Of a DNA stretch of 24,545 bases, positions 1-6,704 are shown one piece after another (position 1 is the stretch's first letter; every line of letters starts with the position of its first letter). The stretch comes from Mucilaginibacter sp. (GTDB taxonomy: Bacteria > Bacteroidota > Bacteroidia > Sphingobacteriales > Sphingobacteriaceae). The stretch spans positions 1-24,545 of the forward strand of contig JAQBNY010000187.1 of the NCBI GenBank assembly GCA_028288315.1, written 5' to 3'. The position numbers and the translations under genes are program-made. The notes beneath the pieces are model-generated. The model did not search any database. It had not been told where the DNA came from and worked only from the letters and a program-made list of their open reading frames with translations.

Positions 1-137
1 CAATATTAAGTGTGTTTTACGGCTTCATCTTTATCATTATTCAGTTAGAGGACTTGGCCCTGTTAGTAGGTAGTTTAGCACTATTTGCAATTGTTGCGGC
101 GCTTATGTATTTCTCCCGGAAGATTAATTGGGACTAG
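1..137 (+). CDS. creD: CreD-like inner membrane protein, C-terminal fragment
   Basis: An open frame enters from the left edge (codons begin at base 3) and ends with TAG at 135-137. The visible 44 residues are a hydrophobic stretch (VFYGFIFIII), a QLEDLALLVGS motif, a second hydrophobic helix and a basic end, FSRKINWD. This combination (YGF...QLEDxALLxGSxxLF...MYxSRKIxW) is what I recognise as the C-terminus of the CreD/inner membrane protein family, which carries several membrane helices. The function of CreD is poorly understood; it is linked to cell-envelope stress and the CreBC regulon in enterobacteria. Only the tail is present, so the start and the rest of the protein cannot be assessed. 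Confidence 0.75.
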   Translation, partial: ILSVFYGFIFIIIQLEDLALLVGSLALFAIVAALMYFSRKINWD

Positions 138-161
138 TCTAAAAATAATTCATTATACCGT

Positions 162-193
162 TTTGGTTTTTGGTATAAATAATACTATGTTTG
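162..193 (+). promoter_or_regulatory. Bacteroidota-type promoter before the 35-aa ORF
   Basis: TTTG at 162-165 and TATGTTTG at 186-193 match the Bacteroidota -33 (TTTG/TTG) and -7 (TAnnTTTG) elements, with a 20-base spacer inside the usual 17-23 range. It is the best two-box match in the window. Transcription would begin near 198-201, just upstream of the ATG at 212. Confidence 0.5.
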
Positions 194-211
194 CATAATA
201 AAATTATAACT

Positions 212-319
212 ATGAGTCAAGAACTAATTGAATTTTCGGAGCTTATTGATGAGCAATTTGAAATGACTGATATTATTATCGAAATAGAATTCGATCAGTT
301 ATTAAGTATGTTTTCGTAG
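212..319 (+). CDS. possible small protein of 35 aa, unknown function
   Basis: ATG at 212 opens a 35-codon frame closed by TAG at 317-319. The peptide is strongly acidic and hydrophobic (many E, D, I and L; no K or R), ending in FDQLLSMFS. It lies 18 bases after a well-formed TAnnTTTG promoter and is preceded by an A/T-rich leader (aaaattataact), as is usual for Bacteroidota starts. I recognise no family. The composition could fit a short amphipathic helix that binds a partner protein, but that is speculation. It may equally be a chance frame in the creD-rlmD spacer. The promoter is the main reason to list it. Confidence 0.3.
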   Translation: MSQELIEFSELIDEQFEMTDIIIEIEFDQLLSMFS

Positions 320-320
320 T

Positions 321-371
321 TCGGGCTATAGCCAACGGGTCATGAAGTCCTAATACATCGGCTTTAGCCAA
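321..371. repeat. two copies of a TCGGSYWTAGCCAA-like motif
   Basis: TCGGGCTATAGCCAA at 321-335 and TCGGCTTTAGCCAA at 358-371 are near-identical direct copies 23 bases apart. The first contains the perfect palindrome GGCTATAGCC (324-333). They lie between the small ORF and the rlmD promoter. They resemble the GGCTTTAGCC-type intergenic repeats seen in Bacteroidota; no function can be read from the sequence. Confidence 0.35.
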
Positions 372-413
372 AATCATCCTCCATCAGCCATTCCAAAAAT
401 TAATAAATACGTT

Positions 414-421
414 TAACTTTG
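414..421 (+). promoter_or_regulatory. -7 element of the rlmD promoter
   Basis: TAACTTTG matches TAnnTTTG exactly and ends only 7 bases before the rlmD ATG (429). If it is used, transcription would start at or within a base or two of the start codon, giving a leaderless or nearly leaderless mRNA. No clear -33 TTTG is visible at the right distance. Confidence 0.45.
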
Positions 422-428
422 CAGCCTC

Positions 429-1853
429 ATGAGTAGATCTGCAAAAAAAAGTAAGTTTTTCGAGAACGTTACGGTTATTGATATTGCCGAAGAAGGCAAG
501 GGTGTAGGCAAGGCCGACGATTTTGTATTGTTTATAGAAAAAGCCGTCCCGGGTGATATTGCAGATATTGAGGTTTATAAAAGCAAAAAGAACTTTGGCG
601 AAGGTAAAATTACCCGCCTAATTCAGCCATCAGAATATCGCACCGAGGCATTTTGTGAGCATTTTGGCGTTTGCGGCGGCTGTAAATGGCAACACATGAC
701 CTATGATGCCCAACTAAAATTTAAGCAAAAAGCAGTACATGATGCTTTAACACGCATAGCCAAAATAGAAGTTGGCCACATGGATAGCATAATCCCTTCT
801 CCTGCCGATAGATACTACCGCAACAAGCTGGAGTATACTTTCTCTAACAAACGCTGGTTATATGATGGCGAGAATCGCGACGACGAGCGACTGGATATGG
901 ATGCACTTGGTTTTCACATTCCAGGCAGGTTTGATAAGATCTTAAACATTAACCATTGCTACCTGCAAGCCGAGCCATCAAATGATCTTCGTAACAGCAT
1001 TAATCAATATGCTAAAGAACAAGGCATCAGTTATTATGATGTTAGGCAGCACACGGGCGCCTTGCGAAATCTGATAATTCGCACATCATCCACCGGCGAG
1101 ATAATGGTGATAGTAGTTTTTGCTCATGCCGATCAGGAGCAGGTGGATAGTTTGATGGCATACATTGATGCCGCTTTCCCGCAAATTACTTCGCTGTTGT
1201 ATATCCTGAACACAAAATTGAATGATACTATTTTTGATCAGGATGTTATATCATGGAAAGGCCCGGAATATATCCACGAAGAAATGCCCGGCGGAGCCAA
1301 CGGAACGGTTGTTCGTTTTAGGGTTGGCCCCAAATCTTTTTACCAAACTAATTCTATTCAGGCCCTGCGCTTGTACCAAATAACCCGCGACTTTGCCAAT
1401 TTTAAAGGCGACGAACTGGTTTATGACCTTTATACCGGTGCCGGTACAATTGCCAATTTTATTGCCGGGCATGTGCGTGAAGTAGTAGGTGTGGAGTATG
1501 TACCATCGGCCATTGAGGATGCAAAAGTTAATTCGCAAATCAATAACATCACCAACACTAAATTTTTTGCCGGCGATATGAAAGATGTGCTTGTTGTAGA
1601 TTTCGTAACCGAGCATGGCAAGCCCGATGTGATCATTACCGACCCTCCACGCGCAGGTATGCATGCCGATGTGGTTGCCCGTTTAATGGAAATTGAAGCC
1701 GACAAGATTGTTTACGTTAGCTGCAATGCCGCCACTCAGGCCCGCGACTTGCTAGTGCTAAAGGAAAAATATGATATTGTTAAAATTCAGCCGGTAGATA
1801 TGTTTCCGCATACCCAGCACGTAGAGAATGTGGTGTTATTGAAGTTGAGGTAG
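429..1853 (+). CDS. rlmD: 23S rRNA (uracil-5-)-methyltransferase RlmD
   Basis: This 474-aa protein is a SAM-dependent RNA m5U methyltransferase of the RlmD/TrmA/RumA family, which methylates a uridine of 23S rRNA. Residues 10-66 fit an RNA-binding TRAM domain. Iron-sulfur ligands follow as C76, C82 and C85 (CEHFGVCGGC) with the fourth at C177 (NHCYLQ). The methyltransferase core has the SAM loop YDLYTGAGT (332-340), the DPPRAG motif (405-410) and the nucleophile C432 in VYVSCNAATQARDL. The end, HTQHVENVVLL, is typical. Length and all key residues are normal, so it should be active. Bacteroidota often annotate this as rlmD; the exact target uridine (1939 or 747) cannot be told from sequence alone. 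It is a single-gene unit facing the convergent epimerase gene. Confidence 0.93.
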   Translation: MSRSAKKSKFFENVTVIDIAEEGKGVGKADDFVLFIEKAVPGDIADIEVYKSKKNFGEGKITRLIQPSEYRTEAFCEHFGVCGGCKWQHMTYDAQLKFKQKAVHDALTRIAKIEVGHMDSIIPSPADRYYRNKLEYTFSNKRWLYDGENRDDERLDMDALGFHIPGRFDKILNINHCYLQAEPSNDLRNSINQYAKEQGISYYDVRQHTGALRNLIIRTSSTGEIMVIVVFAHADQEQVDSLMAYIDAAFPQITSLLYILNTKLNDTIFDQDVISWKGPEYIHEEMPGGANGTVVRFRVGPKSFYQTNSIQALRLYQITRDFANFKGDELVYDLYTGAGTIANFIAGHVREVVGVEYVPSAIEDAKVNSQINNITNTKFFAGDMKDVLVVDFVTEHGKPDVIITDPPRAGMHADVVARLMEIEADKIVYVSCNAATQARDLLVLKEKYDIVKIQPVDMFPHTQHVENVVLLKLR

Positions 1854-1854
1854 C

Positions 1855-1946
1855 CTCACCCTGCCTTCTCAAAAGGAGAGGGTATAAGAATTTTCTTAAT
1901 ATATTTTAAAGTCCTCTCCTTTGGAGAGGATTTAGGTGGGGTTTTC
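1855..1946. repeat. CCTCTCC..GGAGAGG palindromic repeat between convergent genes
   Basis: The spacer after rlmD holds two related units facing each other. The left is CCTCACCCTGCC with TTCTC..GGAGAGGG (1854-1882). The right has a TCCTCTCC/GGAGAGGA stem with a TTT loop (1912-1930), followed by ATTTAGGTGGGG, which is the reverse complement of a CCTCACCC-type end. The same family recurs at 11519-11547. AAGAATTTTCTT lies between the units. The right unit runs into the end of the epimerase gene and carries its stop codon. Hairpins here could end transcription from both sides, though there is no clean T-tract. Confidence 0.7.
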
Positions 1947-2897
1947 ACATATCTCTTTAATAGTTTCGCTCAACGGCCTAAACTCAAACCCAATGGCTTT
2001 CTTAATTTCGGCGTTATCAAAATTACGGGTTACTGATGCCGCACGGGCGCTGGTTTTATCTAATGCCGGGTCTTTGCCTGTTACCGCAGCTATAAAAGAT
2101 GCTCCCCGCCAGGCCAGTTCCATCATCCAGGGCTTGGCTAAAGTAACCGGTGGTTTTATGTGGTAGCAATTGGCTATTTCTGTAAATATTTGCTGATAAC
2201 TGCGATTTTCTGCATTAATGATATAACGCTTGCCGCTGATGCTACTTTCCATAAGAGCTATCATACATTTGGCCACATCCTGCACATCAACAAAGCCAAT
2301 AGTTCCTTTAGTATAAAATTTTAGTCCTTTACGTACGGTCTCAAAAATTTGCCCGCTGCCTTCGGTACCCGCACTTACGCCTATAATAATGGTAGGATTT
2401 ACTATCACAGCATCCAGGCCTTCGGCAATGCCGCGCCACACTTCCATCTCACTTTCCAATTTTGATATCGCATAACCGTCATTCTCTAAGGTTGGGTCAA
2501 GATGGTGTTTTTCGGTAATCATTTCACCGGGCTTGGCTTCACCCACAGCAGCAACTGAACTAGTATGCACCATGCGGATACCTTTCTCCACACATAGGTT
2601 TACTAAATTAGCCGTTCCATTAACGTTTGTACGGATCATGGGCTCTTTGTCGGCCTGTTTCATTGATACCCATGCGGCACAATTGTACACCTCTGTTACA
2701 CTTTCTAAAGCATCTTCTAAGGCAAAAACATCCATCAGGTCGGCATCCACCCAGTCAATTCGTGTGGTATAAGGTGCAAGCAAAGCCGGTATTTTGGAGG
2801 CTGGTCGTTTAGTACAGCGAATAGTATTGCCACGTTGTACCAGCTCTTTTGCTAATTCGGCTCCTAAAAAACCTGTTGCACCTGTAACTAAAATCAT
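1932..2897 (-). CDS. NAD(P)-dependent epimerase/dehydratase (extended SDR)
   Basis: I start the protein at MILVTGATGFLG (321 aa). The in-frame Met nine codons upstream precedes the Rossmann strand by too much and lies in the intergenic spacer. The dinucleotide loop is GATGFLG (6-12), and the SDR catalytic set is present as HTSS (111-114) with Y142 and K146 (YAISK). NPTIIIG follows the active site. This is the extended SDR fold shared by dihydroflavonol-4-reductase-like and sugar-nucleotide epimerases; the RPASK stretch after strand 2 suggests NADP preference. The substrate is unknown. The last residues (ENPT) and the stop codon are read from the adjoining repeat, so the natural C-terminus may once have been different. 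Divergent from the arginase-fold gene. Confidence 0.85.
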   Translation of the reverse strand: MILVTGATGFLGAELAKELVQRGNTIRCTKRPASKIPALLAPYTTRIDWVDADLMDVFALEDALESVTEVYNCAAWVSMKQADKEPMIRTNVNGTANLVNLCVEKGIRMVHTSSVAAVGEAKPGEMITEKHHLDPTLENDGYAISKLESEMEVWRGIAEGLDAVIVNPTIIIGVSAGTEGSGQIFETVRKGLKFYTKGTIGFVDVQDVAKCMIALMESSISGKRYIINAENRSYQQIFTEIANCYHIKPPVTLAKPWMMELAWRGASFIAAVTGKDPALDKTSARAASVTRNFDNAEIKKAIGFEFRPLSETIKEICENPT

Positions 2898-2957
2898 ATG
2901 CAAATGTGTAAAAAATCTGCACATTTGTAGAATACGTATATTCGCATATTACAACAT

Positions 2958-4139
2958 ATGTCTTTAGCCGATTTTTTTACCCCTATAGATCTTAAAAAAA
3001 TAACCCCTAAAAACGGATATTTCACCAGTCAGCTTGGCAATAAGATTGACCACCATTCGGTTGATTTTCCCGACCTTGAACAAAAAACAGATATCGCTAT
3101 AATTGGCGTACTGGATGATCGTAATGCCATAAATAATCCTGGCTGCGGCTTGGGGCCTGATTATGTGCGCGAAAAACTTTACCAGTTAAACGAGGGTGGT
3201 TACACTACCCGTATTGTAGACCTGGGAAATATAACCCGGGGCGAAACTGTTGTTGATACTTACTACGCGTTAAAAACTGTAGTGAGTGAACTGGTAAGAA
3301 GAGATATTGTCCCGGTTATTATAGGCGGCGGGCAGGATCTGACTTATGCCCAATATATGGGTTATGAAAGCCTGGAACAGAAAGTAGATCTACTTGTGAT
3401 TGATTCACAATTTGACCTGGAAGATGACGGTTTTGCAGAAAGTATTGAAACCACATCGGCAGCTTATCTTAATAAAATATTACTGCATGAGCCTAATTAC
3501 CTGTTCAATTACAGTAATATGGGTTATCAAACCTATTTTGCCAGTCAGGATAGCCTGCGAGTGATGGAGAAACTTTATTTTGATGTGCACCGTTTAGGTG
3601 AGCTGGCTTCAAATATTTCTGTTGCCGAGCCTATTATTCGCAACGCAAACATGGTCAGTTTTGATATGGGAGCTATCCGCTCGTCAGACGCGGTAGGCAA
3701 CGCCAATGCAAAGCCTAACGGATTTTATGGCGAGGAAGCTTGCCAAATATGCCGTTATGCTGGTTTTAATGATAAGCTAAGCTCTATAGGTTTTTATGAG
3801 TTCAATCCGGCTTATGATAGTAACGGACAAACTGCCATGCTGCTATCGCAAATGATATGGTACTTTATTGATGGTTTTTATAATCGCAAACGCGATTTTC
3901 CGCTTAACCCAAAATCGCAATATCTTATATACAAAACCAGTTTAAAGCATGGCGATCATGAAGTGGTGTTTGTAAAAAGCAAAAAAAGCGATCGCTGGTG
4001 GATGCAGGTGCCTTATCCAACGGGTGGTTCAAAAAACGAGCGCTTCCATTTAGTACCTTGCAGGCATGAAGATTACAAGACCGCGGCATCCGGCGAAATG
4101 CCCGATCTTTGGTGGCGCACCTATCAAAAATTAAACTGA
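2958..4139 (+). CDS. arginase/formimidoylglutamase-fold protein with altered metal site
   Basis: This 393-aa protein has the layout of the ureohydrolase (arginase, agmatinase, HutG) family: an early strand IAIIGVLDD (47-54), GCGLGPDYVREKLY (62-75) and the series of motifs that normally bind two Mn ions. Each motif is altered: GGGQD (123-127) replaces GGGHD/S, DSQFD (149-153) replaces DAHxD, and SFDMGAI (234-240) replaces SxDxDxxD. Several Asp/His ligands are therefore missing, and canonical guanidino hydrolysis is doubtful. Bacteroidota carry a conserved family of this kind, often annotated formimidoylglutamase; from memory it keeps GG(G/S)QDL, so this is probably a clade feature rather than decay of this copy. 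No hut genes are near. C-terminal residues 320-393 form an extra domain rich in W and basic residues. Confidence 0.8.
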   Translation: MSLADFFTPIDLKKITPKNGYFTSQLGNKIDHHSVDFPDLEQKTDIAIIGVLDDRNAINNPGCGLGPDYVREKLYQLNEGGYTTRIVDLGNITRGETVVDTYYALKTVVSELVRRDIVPVIIGGGQDLTYAQYMGYESLEQKVDLLVIDSQFDLEDDGFAESIETTSAAYLNKILLHEPNYLFNYSNMGYQTYFASQDSLRVMEKLYFDVHRLGELASNISVAEPIIRNANMVSFDMGAIRSSDAVGNANAKPNGFYGEEACQICRYAGFNDKLSSIGFYEFNPAYDSNGQTAMLLSQMIWYFIDGFYNRKRDFPLNPKSQYLIYKTSLKHGDHEVVFVKSKKSDRWWMQVPYPTGGSKNERFHLVPCRHEDYKTAASGEMPDLWWRTYQKLN

Positions 4140-4191
4140 TTTGCAATTCATTAGCTGTTTAAGCGTTATTTACACTCATATTAATATATAA

Positions 4192-5367
4192 ATGAAGAAG
4201 ATTTTTTTCTGTATAGTGGCTTTATTACCTGCCCTGGCATTTGGCCAGACCGCCCAGCCTTTTACTGTTAAAAGTAAGATTGGTAAGTTAAATGCCCCCG
4301 CCAAAGCTTATTTAGTGTACCGTTTAGGTGCCAACAACGTAACCGACTCGGCAGCTATTGTAAATGGCGAGTTCACTTTTACAGGTGTAGCCATGAATCC
4401 TGTTAACGCATCATTATTTATAGATTATAAAGGTGTAGGTTTTGCCAAATACATTGCACAAAACTTTCCGGATGGTGGCCCTTCAAAAACGGCAGACATG
4501 CTGAACTTTTTTATTGAGAAAGGCACAATCAATATTGCCTCACCTGATTCTGCTTCTAAGGCAGATGTTAGCGGTTCGCCGTCAAATGAGGATAATAAAA
4601 AGCTGAAGGCTCAATTAAAGGGAGTAATGAATAAAGCGCAAACGATAGTTGCGGCAGCACAGGCAGCAACACCTGCGCAGCAGCAATCAGCCGCTTTTCA
4701 GAACTCCATGCAGGCTAAATACAAAGCTGTGCAGTTGGAGCAAAAAAATGTACTAAAAACTTTCATTAATGAAAATCCGAACAGTTATTTGAGCCTGCTT
4801 GCTTTAACCAGCGTAAGCGGCCCGTCGCCAGATGTTGCAGAAGTGGAACCGCTGTATGAGTCGTTGTCTGATGAGTTGAAAAAATCAGAACAAGGCCGCC
4901 AGTTAAAATCTGCTATTGATGCCTTGAAGCTTACTGCCATTGGTGCTATGGCGCCAGATTTTATCCAGAACGATGTGAATGGATTACCAGTTAGGCTATC
5001 GTCCTTTAAAGGAAAGTATGTACTTATTGATTTTTGGGCATCATGGTGTGGCCCTTGCCGCCAGGAAAACCCTAACGTGGTAAGAACCTACAATAAGTAT
5101 AAAAACAAGAATTTTACCATACTGGGTGTATCACTAGATAGAGAGAGCGGCAAAAGCGCATGGCTTGCTGCCATTAAAAATGATGGCCTTACCTGGACAC
5201 AGGTGTCTGACCTTAAGTACTGGAACAACCTGGCTGCAGCAGTTTACGGTGTACGATCAATTCCGCAAAACTTTTTGATAGACCCAACAGGTAAGATAGT
5301 TGCCAAAGACTTGCGCGGCGACGATCTTGATAATAAACTGGCCGAGTTGCTGGGTAAATACAATTAA
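4192..5367 (+). CDS. secreted DUF4369-TlpA family thiol-disulfide oxidoreductase (copy 1)
   Basis: A 391-aa exported protein. Residues 1-18 are a signal peptide (MKKIFFCIVALLPALAFG, cut before QT). Residues 23-130 resemble the beta-rich DUF4369 domain common in Bacteroidota, followed by a helical, Gln/Ala-rich middle (135-245). A thioredoxin fold of the TlpA/ResA/AhpC-TSA type occupies 250-391, with the redox motif WCGPC (285-289) and the cis-proline in SIPQNFLID (P358). Such proteins work in the periplasm, reducing or exchanging disulfides, for example on apocytochromes or other exported proteins; the partner here is not known. It is followed 117 bases later by a paralogue with the same plan. 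No SD site or clear promoter is visible ahead of it. Confidence 0.9.
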   Translation: MKKIFFCIVALLPALAFGQTAQPFTVKSKIGKLNAPAKAYLVYRLGANNVTDSAAIVNGEFTFTGVAMNPVNASLFIDYKGVGFAKYIAQNFPDGGPSKTADMLNFFIEKGTINIASPDSASKADVSGSPSNEDNKKLKAQLKGVMNKAQTIVAAAQAATPAQQQSAAFQNSMQAKYKAVQLEQKNVLKTFINENPNSYLSLLALTSVSGPSPDVAEVEPLYESLSDELKKSEQGRQLKSAIDALKLTAIGAMAPDFIQNDVNGLPVRLSSFKGKYVLIDFWASWCGPCRQENPNVVRTYNKYKNKNFTILGVSLDRESGKSAWLAAIKNDGLTWTQVSDLKYWNNLAAAVYGVRSIPQNFLIDPTGKIVAKDLRGDDLDNKLAELLGKYN

Positions 5368-5428
5368 TGGGTTGTAGCCTTATTGGTTCATTGTATCATT
5401 TTTGATGAGAAGGCCAATGTGTTATAGC

Positions 5429-5436
5429 TAATTTTG
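5429..5436 (+). promoter_or_regulatory. possible -7 element for the second TlpA gene
   Basis: TAATTTTG fits TAnnTTTG and lies 48 bases before the ATG. A TTTG at 5401-5404 is 24 bases upstream, slightly beyond the normal spacer. It suggests the second copy may have its own promoter, but the match is weak. Confidence 0.3.
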
Positions 5437-5484
5437 ATTTTAGTTTTAAATCTCTCATATTAGGTCTTTTATTATCAACTTAAT

Positions 5485-6615
5485 ATGAAAAAATTAGTTC
5501 TAACAGCATTGGCAAGTTTACCTGCATTGCTTTTTGCCCAAAATGGCAAGTTTACAGTTCAAGGTAATGTGGCCAGCCTTAATGCCCCCTCTAAAGTATA
5601 TATTCAATACAGGAAAGAAGGCAAAACTGTTATCGATTCAACATTGTTGAAAGATGGCAAGTTTTCATTTACAGGTGATGCAGCAGCAATGCCAATGAGC
5701 GGATACATTTTGCTAAATGAAAAAGGCACGGGCATGAACAGCTCACGCGATTATCATGCTTTGTTTTTTGAGCAGGGAACCATTAATGTTACCACTGCTG
5801 ATAAGATGGCTAACGCTACTGTTACCGGTACAAAAACCAATCAGGAGAACGAACAATATCGTTTGGCAATGAAACCGGTTAATGATGCTTATACTGCTTT
5901 AGAAGCTAAGCAGAAAGCAGCTACCGAAGAGCAGCAAAAATCACCGGCTTTTATTAAACAAGGCAAGCTGGATGAAAAAGCTATTGAAGACCAGGAAAAA
6001 GCGCTTAACAAGCAATTTATAACCAACAATCCCGATTCTTATATTAGCTTAAACGCATTGCAATCATACGCATACAGTGCCGACTATGTAGATATTGCCC
6101 CGTTGTATGAAGGTTTATCTGCTAATATCAAAGCATCAACCGGTGGTAAAGCATTTGCTGAAATATTACCAAAACTTAAGGCTGTAGCATTAGGTGCAAT
6201 AGCACCAGAGTTTGCTGAGGCTGATACCTCAGGGAAAATGGTTAGCCTGTCATCATTCAGAGGTAAGTATGTTTTAATTGATTTTTGGGCGTCATGGTGT
6301 GGCCCTTGCCGCCATGAAAATCCTAACGTGGTAAAAGCGTTCAATCAGTATAAAGATAAAAACTTCACCGTTTTAGGTGTATCATTAGACCGCCCCAATG
6401 CTAAAAATGCATGGTTAGCCGCTATAAAGAAAGATGGTTTAAACTGGACACAGGTATCTGACCTGCAGTTTTGGAAAAGTAAAACCGCCGATATATACGG
6501 TGTGCGTGCTATCCCTCAAAATTTCCTGATAAATCCTGATGGTAAGATTATTGGTAAAAACCTAAGGGGTGAAGACCTGAACGAAAAACTGGCTGAGATT
6601 TTTAGTAAGATATAG
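5485..6615 (+). CDS. secreted DUF4369-TlpA family thiol-disulfide oxidoreductase (copy 2)
   Basis: A 376-aa paralogue of the preceding gene. Signal peptide 1-19 (MKKLVLTALASLPALLFAQ), DUF4369-like beta domain about 22-115, a charged helical linker (120-190), and a thioredoxin domain from about 236 with WCGPC (271-275) and cis-Pro P344 (AIPQNFLIN). The two proteins share nearly every residue around the active site (KYVLIDFWASWCGPCR, ENPNVV, WTQVSDL) but their N-terminal halves differ much more. A tandem duplication is clear; the N-terminal domains may give different partners. The stop is followed directly by a 25-bp-arm inverted repeat and the convergent purD gene. Confidence 0.9.
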   Translation: MKKLVLTALASLPALLFAQNGKFTVQGNVASLNAPSKVYIQYRKEGKTVIDSTLLKDGKFSFTGDAAAMPMSGYILLNEKGTGMNSSRDYHALFFEQGTINVTTADKMANATVTGTKTNQENEQYRLAMKPVNDAYTALEAKQKAATEEQQKSPAFIKQGKLDEKAIEDQEKALNKQFITNNPDSYISLNALQSYAYSADYVDIAPLYEGLSANIKASTGGKAFAEILPKLKAVALGAIAPEFAEADTSGKMVSLSSFRGKYVLIDFWASWCGPCRHENPNVVKAFNQYKDKNFTVLGVSLDRPNAKNAWLAAIKKDGLNWTQVSDLQFWKSKTADIYGVRAIPQNFLINPDGKIIGKNLRGEDLNEKLAEIFSKI

Positions 6616-6619
6616 TTCG

Positions 6620-6689
6620 GTGAGTGGTTGATTGAGTTGATTAGGTGAGTGATTTTAGACTTCGCTAATCAACTCAATCAACCACTCAC
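6620..6689. repeat. perfect 25-bp inverted repeat, possible two-way terminator
   Basis: Bases 6620-6644 (starting GTGAGTGGTTGATTGAG) and 6665-6689 (ending CAACCACTCAC) are perfect reverse complements with a 20-base loop. The repeat lies between the stop codons of the convergent TlpA copy 2 (6615) and purD (6705), so it can fold in either transcript. It contains the sub-motif GGTTGATT/AATCAACC. There is no U-tract, so it may act by blocking read-through or exonucleases, or be a dispersed repeat without a role here. Confidence 0.75.
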
Positions 6690-6704
6690 TTAATCAACTA
6701 CTCT

